Below, piece after piece: positions 1-6,237 of a stretch of DNA of 6,237 nucleotides. The stretch covers positions 1 to 6,237 of the forward strand of contig JAFQAF010000045.1 of assembly GCA_017400025.1 (NCBI GenBank), written 5' to 3'. The DNA comes from Oscillospiraceae bacterium (GTDB lineage Bacteria > Bacillota_A > Clostridia > Oscillospirales > Ruminococcaceae). The position numbers and the translations under genes are program-made. A model generated the notes under the pieces. That model did not search any database and was not told the origin of the DNA. It was given only the letters and a program-made list of their open reading frames with translations. Numbering within the stretch: the first letter of the stretch is position 1; the number at the start of each line of letters is the position of its first letter.

Positions 1-1275
1 ACAGTGGTGCCTATCCACGTAAACCACTCTATCCCGGATGCAGTTGGTCTGGCAATCGAATCCCCTGCAGGAACAGTTGTGACCACAGGTGACTTTAAAA
101 TAGACTACACACCGCCACAGGGCGAAACCACAGACCTTGCCACCTTTGCAGAATACGGCCGCAAGGGAGTGCTGGCTTTTCTGGCAGACTCTACAAATGC
201 AGAGCGCCGCGGTTCTTCCGCCAGTGAAAAAACTGTGGGTCGCAGCTTTGAAGGCTTTTTTGAAAAGGCAGCAGGCAAACGTATCATAATAGCTACTTTT
301 GCCTCAAATATATACCGCATACAGCAGATTCTTGACCTTGCTGTCAAACACGGCCGCAAGGTGGCTGTGTCCGGCCGCAGTATGATAAACAATATCCAGA
401 TGGCCTTTGACCTGGGCTATCTCACAGTGCCGGAAACAGTTATGATTGAGCCGGAAAAGGTAAAGGACTATGAACCGGGCCAGGTTGTGCTTATCACAAC
501 CGGCAGCCAGGGCGAACCTCTTTCTGCACTTTCCAGAATGGCCGGCGGCACACACAGACAGTTCTCCATAGGCCCTGCAGACTTTATCATCATTTCTGCC
601 ACACCTATTCCGGGCAATGAAAAAATGGTTACAAAGGTTGTAAACGGTCTTATGAAACTGGGTGCAACTGTAATTTATGAATCAATGTATGATGTGCACG
701 TTTCAGGCCACGCCTATCAGGAAGAACTGAAACTGATGCTCAATCTTGTAAAGCCACAGTATTTCATGCCGGTCCACGGCGAATACAAACACCTTAAGCG
801 TCATGCAATGGTAGCGGAAAACGTGGGTGTACCTGTGGAAAACATCATTATGGCAAATACGGGTGAAGTGCTGAAAATCAATGTAAACGGCATCACAGTG
901 GAAGAAACAGTTACAGCCGGCCAGGTGCTGGTTGACGGCCTGGGCGTAGGCGATGTAGGCAGTGTGGTTCTCCGTGACCGCCGCCATCTGTCACAGTACG
1001 GCATTGTGGTTGTGGTGTTCACTGTGGATTCTGCCACAGGCCGCCTGCTCAGCGGCCCGGACATTGTTTCCCGCGGTTTTGTATATGTAAAGGAAAGTGA
1101 AGGCCTTATCAGTGAGGCACGCCTTGCAGCACGCCAGGTAATCGAAAAATACGAATCCTACGATTACCAGGACTGGACTGTTATCAAGGCAAAAATCCGC
1201 GACCAGGTATCACAGGTGCTTTACAGAAAGACAAAGAGAAGTCCTATGGTGCTTCCTATAGTTATGGAAGTTTGA
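1..1275 (+). CDS. rnjA: Ribonuclease J, partial (5' end outside window)
   Basis: Metallo-beta-lactamase/beta-CASP ribonuclease of the RNase J family, which in Firmicutes carries out 5'-to-3' exonuclease and endonuclease steps of mRNA decay and rRNA maturation in the cytoplasm. The frame is open from base 1, so the true start lies upstream; a GTG at 4 is internal, not a start. Visible fragment residues include NHSIPD (8-13, His9 matching metal ligand H142 of B. subtilis RNase J1), TGDFK (29-33, Asp31 matching D164), DSTN (63-66), GSQGEP (168-173), HVSGH (233-237) and PVHGE (257-261, His259 matching H390). From this alignment about 133 N-terminal residues, including the HxHxDH motif, are missing. 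The C-terminal domain ends normally (YRKTKRSPMVLPIVMEV) with no extra tail. The catalytic ligands in view are intact, so it should be an active nuclease. J1 versus J2 cannot be settled; the intact ligands favour a J1-type or sole RNase J. Family assignment is very secure. Confidence 0.96.
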   Translation, partial: TVVPIHVNHSIPDAVGLAIESPAGTVVTTGDFKIDYTPPQGETTDLATFAEYGRKGVLAFLADSTNAERRGSSASEKTVGRSFEGFFEKAAGKRIIIATFASNIYRIQQILDLAVKHGRKVAVSGRSMINNIQMAFDLGYLTVPETVMIEPEKVKDYEPGQVVLITTGSQGEPLSALSRMAGGTHRQFSIGPADFIIISATPIPGNEKMVTKVVNGLMKLGATVIYESMYDVHVSGHAYQEELKLMLNLVKPQYFMPVHGEYKHLKRHAMVAENVGVPVENIIMANTGEVLKINVNGITVEETVTAGQVLVDGLGVGDVGSVVLRDRRHLSQYGIVVVVFTVDSATGRLLSGPDIVSRGFVYVKESEGLISEARLAARQVIEKYESYDYQDWTVIKAKIRDQVSQVLYRKTKRSPMVLPIVMEV

Positions 1276-1282
1276 TTATAAA

Positions 1283-1297
1283 CCGGATATTATCCGG
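1283..1297. repeat. Perfect dyad in the rnj-gdpP gap
   Basis: CCGGATA and TATCCGG form 7-bp inverted arms around a single T, within the 42-nt gap between rnj and gdpP and 9-23 nt upstream of the gdpP Shine-Dalgarno. As RNA only about 5 to 6 pairs could form because of the short loop. It is not followed by a U-run on the + strand, so it does not look like a terminator; it could be an operator-like site, an RNA processing site, or chance. Confidence 0.4.
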
Positions 1298-1305
1298 AAA
1301 AGAAA

Positions 1306-1310
1306 CAGGG
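1306..1310 (+). promoter_or_regulatory. Shine-Dalgarno site of gdpP
   Basis: CAGGG lies 7 nt before ATG 1318. It is a moderate match to the anti-SD sequence but well spaced, and it supports 1318 as the start rather than the in-frame ATGs at codons 11 and 12, which would cut into the first transmembrane helix. Confidence 0.6.
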
Positions 1311-1317
1311 TGTTTTT

Positions 1318-3264
1318 ATGAAAAATAAATTCTGGGGCACAGACCTTATGATGGCGATACTCACAGTTCTGTCTGTGGGTTTTGCCGCAATGCTGGGTGT
1401 CCGGGACAAAAAATATATCCCTATGTGTATGGCCGGTGCAGCACTGGTAATTATTGTTATAATGTCAAATGCACACGCAGTGCGCAGGATTATCCGCGGT
1501 GTGTTTTTCGGCTATGGCAAACAGTCTGCACGCCAGCAGCTCAGTTTTGAAAATCTCAGCCTGCCGGTGGCCATTGTGAACAAAGGCAGTATCGTATGGT
1601 ACAACAATGCCTTCCGCGGGGATATTCTTCTGGACAGCGACTGCTATCTTGCACCTCTTTCAAAAGTGGTGCCGGATTTCACACTGGAAACCGCAACGTC
1701 AAAAGACGGCATGAACATTATTGTGAACAACCGCGAATATACAGTTTTTGCGGCAAAAGCATCTGAAGACGACAGTCTGTGGGTGTGCTACTTTATGGAT
1801 GATACAGACCTTAAATGGGAAGCAAGGGAATTTCACCTTACCAGACCGGTTATCATCCAGATTATTGTGGACACATACGATGAAGTTCTTAAGGAACTGA
1901 AGGAAAGCAAGCGCGCACAGATTATGGCAGACCTTGACCAGCTGATAGAGGACGCCGCCAACAATGCACACGGCATTTCCACCAAAGTGGGTTCCAGCCG
2001 ATACCACATCATACTGGAAGAAAGATATTTCTCCACTTTCTATGACAACAGGTTTGAAATCCTTACAAAGGCCAGAAACCTTGAGCAGGATATGGTTACA
2101 CTGTCCATAGGTGTGGGCCGCAGCGGCAGCGGTTTTGCAGAAAATGATATGCTGGCACGCCAGGCGCTGGATATGGCCCTGGGCCGTGGGGGCGACCAGG
2201 CTGTTATCAAAAGCACAGAAGGCTATGAATTTTTCGGCGGCGTTCTGCCAAGTGTTGAAAAACGCAGCAAGGTCCGCAGCCGTATCGTGGCAAAGGCCCT
2301 GCGCGATGTTATACAGCAGAGCGATATTATCCTTATTATGGGCCACTCCAATTCAGACCTTGATGCCATCGGCTCCGCTGTGGGCGTGGCAGCAGCGGTG
2401 GAAAGCCTTGGCAAAAGACCGTATATTATCGTCCGTGATGATATCACCCTTGCCTACAATCTGATAGACAAAGTGAGAAATACACCGGGTTATGAAGAGC
2501 TTTTTATAACTCCGGAAAAAGCCGCACCTTATGTTATGGGCGGCAACACACTTCTGATAGTGGTGGATACCCATACAGCCCGCATGACAGAAAGTGCGGA
2601 CATAGTGAACAAATGCGCCCGCAAGGTGGTTATCGACCATCACCGCCGTATGGTGGACTATATAAACGATACCGTGGTTTCCTATCATGAACCTTACGCA
2701 TCCTCTGCATCAGAGCTTGTTACAGAGCTGCTGCCTTACATAGTTCCTGCAGGATACAAAATCAGACAGATTGTGGCTGAAGCTATGCTGGCAGGCATTA
2801 TGCTGGACACACGCAATTTTGCGGAAAAAGCAGGTGTGCGCACCTTTGAAGCAGCTGCCTGGCTGCGCAGACAGGGTGCTGTATCCACAGAGGTGCAGCG
2901 TCTGTTCAGTGTGCCGAAGGACGTATATCTTACAAAGAGCAATCTGGTAAACGGCGCATTTATCTACAAGGATGTAGCTGTTTCCCTGGCGGAAAACATT
3001 TCCCGTGACCTCTATGTGGCTGTGCCGCAGGCGGCCAATGACCTGCTGACACTGGACGGCGTCCTGGGCTCTGTAGTGGCGGTGAAATTTGATGATACCA
3101 TCAGTATTTCTGCCCGCAGCCTTGGGGAAATCAACGTTCAGGTGCTTATGGAATACCTGGGCGGCGGCGGTCATCTCACCATGGCCGGTGCACAGCTGAA
3201 GGGCATCACCCTTGAAGAGGCAAAGGAAAAAATCAAAGAGAGCATAGACAATTACAAAAAATAA
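1318..3264 (+). CDS. gdpP: GdpP-type cyclic-di-AMP phosphodiesterase (DHH/DHHA1, membrane)
   Basis: Membrane-anchored phosphodiesterase expected to hydrolyse cyclic di-AMP to pApA, thereby affecting cell-wall, potassium and osmotic homeostasis. The 648-residue length fits the family (B. subtilis GdpP about 659). Order: two transmembrane helices (about 9-28 and 33-50), a PAS-like region (about 75-160), a degenerate GGDEF domain (about 175-300, with SSRYHIILEE where the GGDEF signature would lie, typical of GdpP, so no cyclase activity expected), a DHH domain and DHHA1. Catalytic motifs are complete: GHSNSDLDAIG (342-352; H343, D347, D349), VVDTH (415-419; D417), DHH (440-442), LDTRN (496-500; D497) and GGGGH (615-619). 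The ATG at 1318 is preceded by CAGGG (1306-1310) at 7-nt spacing and gives a full membrane anchor. It lies 42 nt after rnj and 40 nt before rplI, the latter being a conserved neighbour of gdpP in Bacillus. Substrate specificity is inferred from architecture; nanoRNase/pApA activity is an alternative, but the membrane/PAS/GGDEF layout argues for GdpP. Confidence 0.94.
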   Translation: MKNKFWGTDLMMAILTVLSVGFAAMLGVRDKKYIPMCMAGAALVIIVIMSNAHAVRRIIRGVFFGYGKQSARQQLSFENLSLPVAIVNKGSIVWYNNAFRGDILLDSDCYLAPLSKVVPDFTLETATSKDGMNIIVNNREYTVFAAKASEDDSLWVCYFMDDTDLKWEAREFHLTRPVIIQIIVDTYDEVLKELKESKRAQIMADLDQLIEDAANNAHGISTKVGSSRYHIILEERYFSTFYDNRFEILTKARNLEQDMVTLSIGVGRSGSGFAENDMLARQALDMALGRGGDQAVIKSTEGYEFFGGVLPSVEKRSKVRSRIVAKALRDVIQQSDIILIMGHSNSDLDAIGSAVGVAAAVESLGKRPYIIVRDDITLAYNLIDKVRNTPGYEELFITPEKAAPYVMGGNTLLIVVDTHTARMTESADIVNKCARKVVIDHHRRMVDYINDTVVSYHEPYASSASELVTELLPYIVPAGYKIRQIVAEAMLAGIMLDTRNFAEKAGVRTFEAAAWLRRQGAVSTEVQRLFSVPKDVYLTKSNLVNGAFIYKDVAVSLAENISRDLYVAVPQAANDLLTLDGVLGSVVAVKFDDTISISARSLGEINVQVLMEYLGGGGHLTMAGAQLKGITLEEAKEKIKESIDNYKK

Positions 3265-3268
3265 TTGT
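3248..3268. repeat. AU-rich inverted repeat spanning the gdpP stop codon
   Basis: ACAATTA (3248-3254) and TAATTGT (3262-3268) are perfect 7-bp arms with a 7-nt A-rich loop; the gdpP stop TAA is the first part of the right arm. Only one of the seven pairs is G-C, so the hairpin is weak, and the sequence after it is A-rich rather than U-rich. It overlaps the possible rplI promoter. Confidence 0.35.
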
Positions 3269-3278
3269 AAAATATACT
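3251..3278 (+). promoter_or_regulatory. Possible sigma-A promoter for rplI-dnaB-tilS
   Basis: A -10-like TATACT (3273-3278, 5 of 6 to consensus) follows a -35-like ATTACA (3251-3256, 4 of 6) with a 16-nt spacer. The predicted start near 3285 would leave a leader of about 20 nt carrying the AAGGAG site. The -35 overlaps the final gdpP codons. The match is by eye in an AT-rich gap, so this is a tentative call; rplI could equally be transcribed only by read-through from gdpP. Confidence 0.33.
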
Positions 3279-3291
3279 GATATTGAACAAA

Positions 3292-3297
3292 AAGGAG
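3292..3297 (+). promoter_or_regulatory. Shine-Dalgarno site of rplI
   Basis: AAGGAG lies 7 nt before ATG 3305. It is the strongest ribosome binding site in the window, as expected for a highly expressed ribosomal protein, and it fixes the L9 start. Confidence 0.85.
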
Positions 3298-3304
3298 AAT
3301 ACAG

Positions 3305-3745
3305 ATGAAAGTATTACTTTTACAGGATGTTAAAGATATAGGCAAGAAAGACACAGTTGTTACAGTGTCTGACGGCTATGCAAGGAACTTCCTCTTTCCA
3401 AGAAAACTGGCAAAGGAAGCCACAAATGCTGTAATGGCAGAAGTTAAAACAAAAGAAAGTGCAAAGGCACACCACAAACAGGAAGAAATCAAGGCTGCCA
3501 ATGAACTGAAAGCAAAAATTGACGGCAAGGAAATCACAATCAAGGCAAAAGCCGGCAAAGAAGGCAAACTTTTCGGCGCTGTTACAACAAAGGACGTTGC
3601 AGCAGCCATCAAAGCACAGCTGAAAATTGATATCGACAAGAAAAAACTTGTTATGAAAGACATCAAAACATTTTCACGCGTGGACTGCGAAGTTAAAATC
3701 TATCCGGAAATCCATGCAAAAATCACAGTTACTGTAGAGGAATAA
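3305..3745 (+). CDS. rplI: 50S ribosomal protein L9 (bL9)
   Basis: Large-subunit ribosomal protein bL9, which binds 23S rRNA at the base of the L1 stalk through its N-terminal domain and extends from the ribosome on a long helix. The 146-residue length is normal. The N-terminal domain shows [15 protein letters not shown], then [15 protein letters not shown] (22-36), the hallmark [10 protein letters not shown] signature. A Lys/Glu/Ala-rich connecting helix follows (about 41-75), and the C-terminal domain has [16 protein letters not shown] (82-97) and EVKIYPEI near the end. In the last motif Tyr replaces the His of the usual KLHPE, and FS replaces the LG usually seen shortly before it. The start is set by AAGGAG (3292-3297) 7 nt upstream. 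It sits 40 nt after gdpP and 3 nt before dnaB, an order shared with Bacillus. It may have its own promoter in the short gap upstream. Confidence 0.98.
   Translation: MKVLLLQDVKDIGKKDTVVTVSDGYARNFLFPRKLAKEATNAVMAEVKTKESAKAHHKQEEIKAANELKAKIDGKEITIKAKAGKEGKLFGAVTTKDVAAAIKAQLKIDIDKKKLVMKDIKTFSRVDCEVKIYPEIHAKITVTVEE
3737..3742 (+). promoter_or_regulatory. Shine-Dalgarno site of dnaB, inside the rplI 3' end
   Basis: GAGGAA forms the last two sense codons (Glu-Glu) of rplI and lies 6 nt before ATG 3749 (8 nt counted from the end of GAGG). The stop codon of rplI falls between this site and the dnaB start, the usual arrangement for tandem translation of two operon genes. Confidence 0.75.
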
Positions 3746-3748
3746 TTT

Positions 3749-5131
3749 ATGGACCAGCTGCAAGTTGCACTTGAGGGCGCAGGTATAAACCAGCCCTATT
3801 CAGTAGATGCAGAGCAGGCCGTTCTGGGTGCTGCAATAATCGACCCTGACCTTGTATCCGCCATTATGGAACAGGTGAGAAGCGAATATTTCTATGTGCG
3901 CCAGAACAGACTGATTTTCAATGAAATACATACCCTTTTTATGGCAAACATCCCGTCCGACTTTGTGACGGTTGTCAATGCTGTGCTGTCTGCAAAAATT
4001 TTCCCTGATGAAAATGAGGCAAAGGTGTATCTTGCACAGCTGGCAGATACAGTTCCCAGCCTTTCAAACATACTCTACTATGCCAAAATCCTGAAGGACA
4101 AGTATATGGTCCGCACACTGATGGATACCGCAAACCGGATACTCCGTCAGTCCCAGGAAAGCCGGGATGCAGACCTGCTTATTGAAAGCGCAGAACAGCA
4201 GATTTATGCCATACGCCAGGGCAAGGATACAAACAGCCTGAAGCATATTTCAGAATCTGCGGCAAAAAGCTTTGACAATCTGCGCAAAATGTCCGGCAAG
4301 GACAAGGAAAAATATCAGGGTATCCCTACCGGCTTCCGCTTCCTTGATGACAAGCTGGGGAAGCTGGGCCGCAGTGACCTTGTTGTTCTGGCTGCCCGTC
4401 CTGGTATGGGTAAAACCTCTTTTGCGCTGAACATAGCATCAAATATTGCTTCACAGCAGAAACTGCCTGTGGCCATTTTCTCACTGGAAATGTCCAACGA
4501 ACAGCTTACAGAACGTATACTTTCCTCCCAGGCCGGTATCTCCAGCCAGAGCCTGCGTACAGGTGATATACAGGTGGCACAGTGGGATATGATTACCAAT
4601 GCCATAGGTCAGATAGCGGATTATCCTATTTATATGGATGATACTCCGAATATCACAGTAAGTGATATGAAGGCAAAAATCCGCCGCTACAACCAGAACC
4701 CGGAAACAGACAATATCGGCGTTGTTATAGTGGACTATATCCAGCTGATGTCCACCGGCAAAAGCATTGATAACCGCGTGCAGGAAATCAGTGAAATCAC
4801 CCGTAATCTTAAAATTATGGCAAAAGAGATGGACGTGCCTATAATCGCACTGTCACAGCTTTCCCGTTCTGCAGAAAAAGGCTCCGGCCGTGACGGCCGC
4901 CCTCAGCTGTCAGACCTGCGTGACTCCGGTTCCATCGAGCAGGATGCAGACGTTGTTCTGTTCCTTTACCGTGATGCATACTACAACAAAAGCGAAGATG
5001 CAGACCAGACCATGGCTGAATGTATCATAGCAAAAAACCGTCACGGCGAAAGCGGCACTATCCCTCTCAGCTGGGACGGTGCCCACACAAGATTCTATGA
5101 TGTGGATTTTACACACAATGATGAATACTAA
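3749..5131 (+). CDS. dnaB: Replicative DNA helicase DnaB
   Basis: Hexameric ATP-dependent 5'-to-3' helicase that unwinds DNA at the replication fork and contacts primase (called DnaC in B. subtilis). The 460-residue length is standard. The N-terminal helical domain covers about 15-115 (SVDAEQAVLGAAIIDPD), followed by a linker and the RecA-like motor from about 185. Motor motifs: GIPTGFRFLD (191-200), Walker A ARPGMGKTS (216-224, K222, T223), FSLEMS with catalytic Glu247, Walker B VVIVDYIQLM (325-334, D329), ALSQLSR (367-373, Q370), RDSGSIEQDAD (391-401) and the K429/R431 finger pair in AKNRHG. No intein interrupts the usual insertion sites. The ATG at 3749 is 3 nt after the rplI stop, with its Shine-Dalgarno (GAGGAA) inside the rplI 3' end, so the two genes are probably translated in tandem. 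The 3' end overlaps tilS by 14 nt. Confidence 0.98.
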   Translation: MDQLQVALEGAGINQPYSVDAEQAVLGAAIIDPDLVSAIMEQVRSEYFYVRQNRLIFNEIHTLFMANIPSDFVTVVNAVLSAKIFPDENEAKVYLAQLADTVPSLSNILYYAKILKDKYMVRTLMDTANRILRQSQESRDADLLIESAEQQIYAIRQGKDTNSLKHISESAAKSFDNLRKMSGKDKEKYQGIPTGFRFLDDKLGKLGRSDLVVLAARPGMGKTSFALNIASNIASQQKLPVAIFSLEMSNEQLTERILSSQAGISSQSLRTGDIQVAQWDMITNAIGQIADYPIYMDDTPNITVSDMKAKIRRYNQNPETDNIGVVIVDYIQLMSTGKSIDNRVQEISEITRNLKIMAKEMDVPIIALSQLSRSAEKGSGRDGRPQLSDLRDSGSIEQDADVVLFLYRDAYYNKSEDADQTMAECIIAKNRHGESGTIPLSWDGAHTRFYDVDFTHNDEY

Positions 5132-6237
5132 AATTTTAAATACAATATCACAATACAATATGATAAACACAGGTGATACGGTGGCTGTATGTCTGTCCGG
5201 TGGGGCAGACAGCATGGCACTGTTTCACTTTTTGTGTTCACAGAGAGAAAATCTGGGCATACAGCTGATAGCACTCCACATAAACCACGGCCTGCGCCGG
5301 GAAAGCGAGGAGGAAGAGGCTTTTGTGCGCAGCTACTGTGTCTCCATGGGTGTGGAATGTTTTGTAAAGCACCTGGAGATGAATTCTGCCCCAAGACCAA
5401 AGGGAATGTCTGTGGAAACACGGGCAAGGGAACTGCGCTACAGCTTTTTCTTTGAAAAGGCAAAGGAATACGGTGCCGTCCTTGCCACTGCCCACACAGC
5501 ATCTGACAGGGCGGAAACGGTACTGTTCAACATCACCCGCGGCACATCCCTGAAAGGTGCGGCAGGCATACCGCCTGTAAGGGACAATATTATCCGCCCG
5601 CTTATTGACTGCACAAGGGAAGAAATCGAAAATTACTGTGAGGCCAACAGCATCCCATATGTGACAGACAAAACAAATTTTGAGGACATATATTCCCGCA
5701 ACAAAATCAGACTGAGGGCTGTTCCTGTGCTGAAGGAAATAAACCCGGCCTTTGAAAAGGCTGTGGGGGATTTTGCAAAGGAAAATCTGGAAGTATACAC
5801 ACTTTTAACTCAATTAAGTGATAATCTTTACAGGAAAAGTCTGGGTGTAAACGGGCTGGATGTAAATATCCTTCTTTCAGAACACCCTGCTGTGATAAAA
5901 AACCTTCTGAGAAACCAGCTGGACAGGCTGGGCTGCCTGTCAAAGGACAATATAAATCTGATTTACGGCGCCCTTGGACAGGGTGATTTCAAGCATCAGC
6001 TTTCCCGGAACACTTTCTGCCGCATCAGGGACGGCTGGCTGTATTTCTATACACCAAAGCCGGCGGTGCAGGCTGAAAAACACCGGCCGCAGCCGGTTGT
6101 TGTTGACGGATTTACAGAATTTGCTGGTTCATATTTTGAGATTTCTGTAATTTCTGCAGAGAATTTCAAAAAAATAAAAGAAAGCGACAAAAACTATTTA
6201 ACATATTGTGTAAATTATGATAAAATAAAAGGTATAC
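5118..6237 (+). CDS. tilS: tRNA(Ile)-lysidine synthetase TilS, partial (3' end outside window)
   Basis: ATP-pyrophosphatase that attaches lysine to C34 of tRNA(Ile)(CAU), switching its charging from methionine to isoleucine and its decoding to AUA; generally essential and cytoplasmic. The frame is open from 5118 to the window end (373 complete codons, no stop). Motifs, numbered from ATG 5118: PP-loop SGGADS (27-32), HINHGLRR (54-61), ETRARELRY (100-108), AHTASDRAET (125-134), TRGTSLKGAAG (140-150), IIRPLI (158-163), TDKTNFEDIYSRNKIR (183-198) and EINP (207-210). The fragment ends in NYDKIKG (366-372), which opens the C-terminal TilS domain, so I estimate 60-100 residues are missing against a usual 430-470. 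ATG 5118 and ATG 5121 are tandem candidate starts overlapping dnaB; both put the PP-loop where the B. subtilis protein has it. ATG 5160 is a later alternative with no better ribosome site. No strong Shine-Dalgarno is visible, which suggests coupling to dnaB translation. Confidence 0.95.
   Translation, partial: MMNTKILNTISQYNMINTGDTVAVCLSGGADSMALFHFLCSQRENLGIQLIALHINHGLRRESEEEEAFVRSYCVSMGVECFVKHLEMNSAPRPKGMSVETRARELRYSFFFEKAKEYGAVLATAHTASDRAETVLFNITRGTSLKGAAGIPPVRDNIIRPLIDCTREEIENYCEANSIPYVTDKTNFEDIYSRNKIRLRAVPVLKEINPAFEKAVGDFAKENLEVYTLLTQLSDNLYRKSLGVNGLDVNILLSEHPAVIKNLLRNQLDRLGCLSKDNINLIYGALGQGDFKHQLSRNTFCRIRDGWLYFYTPKPAVQAEKHRPQPVVVDGFTEFAGSYFEISVISAENFKKIKESDKNYLTYCVNYDKIKGI
6198..6226 (+). 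promoter_or_regulatory. Possible extended -10 sigma-A promoter inside tilS
   Basis: TTAACA (6198-6203, 5 of 6 to the -35 consensus), a 17-nt spacer, then TAAAAT (6221-6226, 5 of 6 to the -10 consensus) preceded by TG at 6218-6219, the extended -10 position. The predicted start is near 6233. It lies inside the tilS reading frame, so it would serve the gene after tilS, which is outside the window (often hpt then ftsH in Firmicutes). The -10 region also encodes the conserved Tyr-Asp-Lys-Ile-Lys of TilS, whose codons are AT-rich anyway, so chance resemblance is a real alternative. Confidence 0.35.

Noticed and set aside
4..6. GTG as a possible start of the RNase J gene
   Set aside because: The frame is open to base 1 and the protein begins mid-domain at VNHSIPD; about 133 family residues with the HxHxDH motif must lie upstream.
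1277..1282. TATAAA as a -10 element for a gdpP promoter
   Set aside because: Sequence 16-18 nt upstream has at most 3 of 6 matches to a -35 and there is no TG extension, so it is not better than chance.
1283..1300. Dyad before gdpP as an intrinsic terminator for rnj
   Set aside because: The loop is too short for the full stem and the following bases are AAAAGAAA rather than a U-run.
1993..2022. Active diguanylate cyclase in the GGDEF-like domain of gdpP
   Set aside because: The signature position reads SSRYHIILEE with no GG(D/E)EF, as in known GdpP proteins whose domain is degenerate.
1699..2346. Long open frame on the - strand inside gdpP (215 codons), and a similar one at 2710-3354
   Set aside because: Both are antisense to a gene with complete catalytic motifs, have Cys/His-rich composition with no recognisable domain, and are explained by the codon use of the + strand gene.
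3248..3270. Hairpin at the gdpP stop as an intrinsic terminator
   Set aside because: The stem has one G-C pair and is followed by A-rich sequence, so it would not stop RNA polymerase on the + strand.
4394..4750. Intein or other insertion in dnaB near Walker A/Walker B
   Set aside because: The motor motifs follow each other at normal spacing and the total of 460 residues is the standard intein-free length.
5189..5455. Open + strand frame of 88 codons, and - strand frames at 5128-5502 and 5238-5495
   Set aside because: They lie over the tilS N-terminal domain, whose frame shows the PP-loop and later family motifs. Their translations resemble no family I know.
1..6237. Mobile elements, CRISPR arrays, tRNA/rRNA genes, riboswitches or a novel defence system
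   Set aside because: The five genes fill nearly the whole window, the three gaps total only 85 bases, and no direct repeats, transposase motifs or RNA gene signatures are visible.

Overview
This window is a compact, gene-dense chromosomal segment from a low-to-moderate GC Firmicute, most likely a member of Clostridia (an Oscillospiraceae/Ruminococcaceae-like gut anaerobe is my best guess). That placement rests on the protein families (RNase J, a GdpP-type c-di-AMP phosphodiesterase), on the gdpP-rplI-dnaB gene order also known from Bacillus and relatives, and on AAGGAG-type Shine-Dalgarno sites. The genus cannot be fixed from the sequence alone.

Layout: all five genes lie on the + strand. 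(1) The 3' three-quarters of a ribonuclease J gene (1-1275, 5' end outside the window). (2) A complete gdpP-like membrane PAS/degenerate-GGDEF/DHH-DHHA1 phosphodiesterase (1318-3264). (3) rplI, ribosomal protein L9 (3305-3745). (4) dnaB, the replicative helicase (3749-5131). (5) The 5' part of tilS, tRNA(Ile)-lysidine synthetase (from 5118, running off the end at 6237). The gaps are 42, 40, 3 and -14 nt, and I see no convincing intrinsic terminator, so the block can be read as one operon. Possible internal promoters lie just before rplI and inside tilS.

Functionally this is a housekeeping cluster: mRNA decay and maturation, c-di-AMP turnover, ribosome assembly, replication fork unwinding, and decoding of AUA codons. 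There is no sign of mobile elements, CRISPR, inteins, phage genes, RNA genes or horizontal transfer, and I found no undescribed system. The most useful points for a second look are a near-consensus promoter embedded in tilS, a possible promoter plus hairpin at the gdpP/rplI junction, the tandem-ATG overlap start of tilS, and a small dyad between rnj and gdpP.
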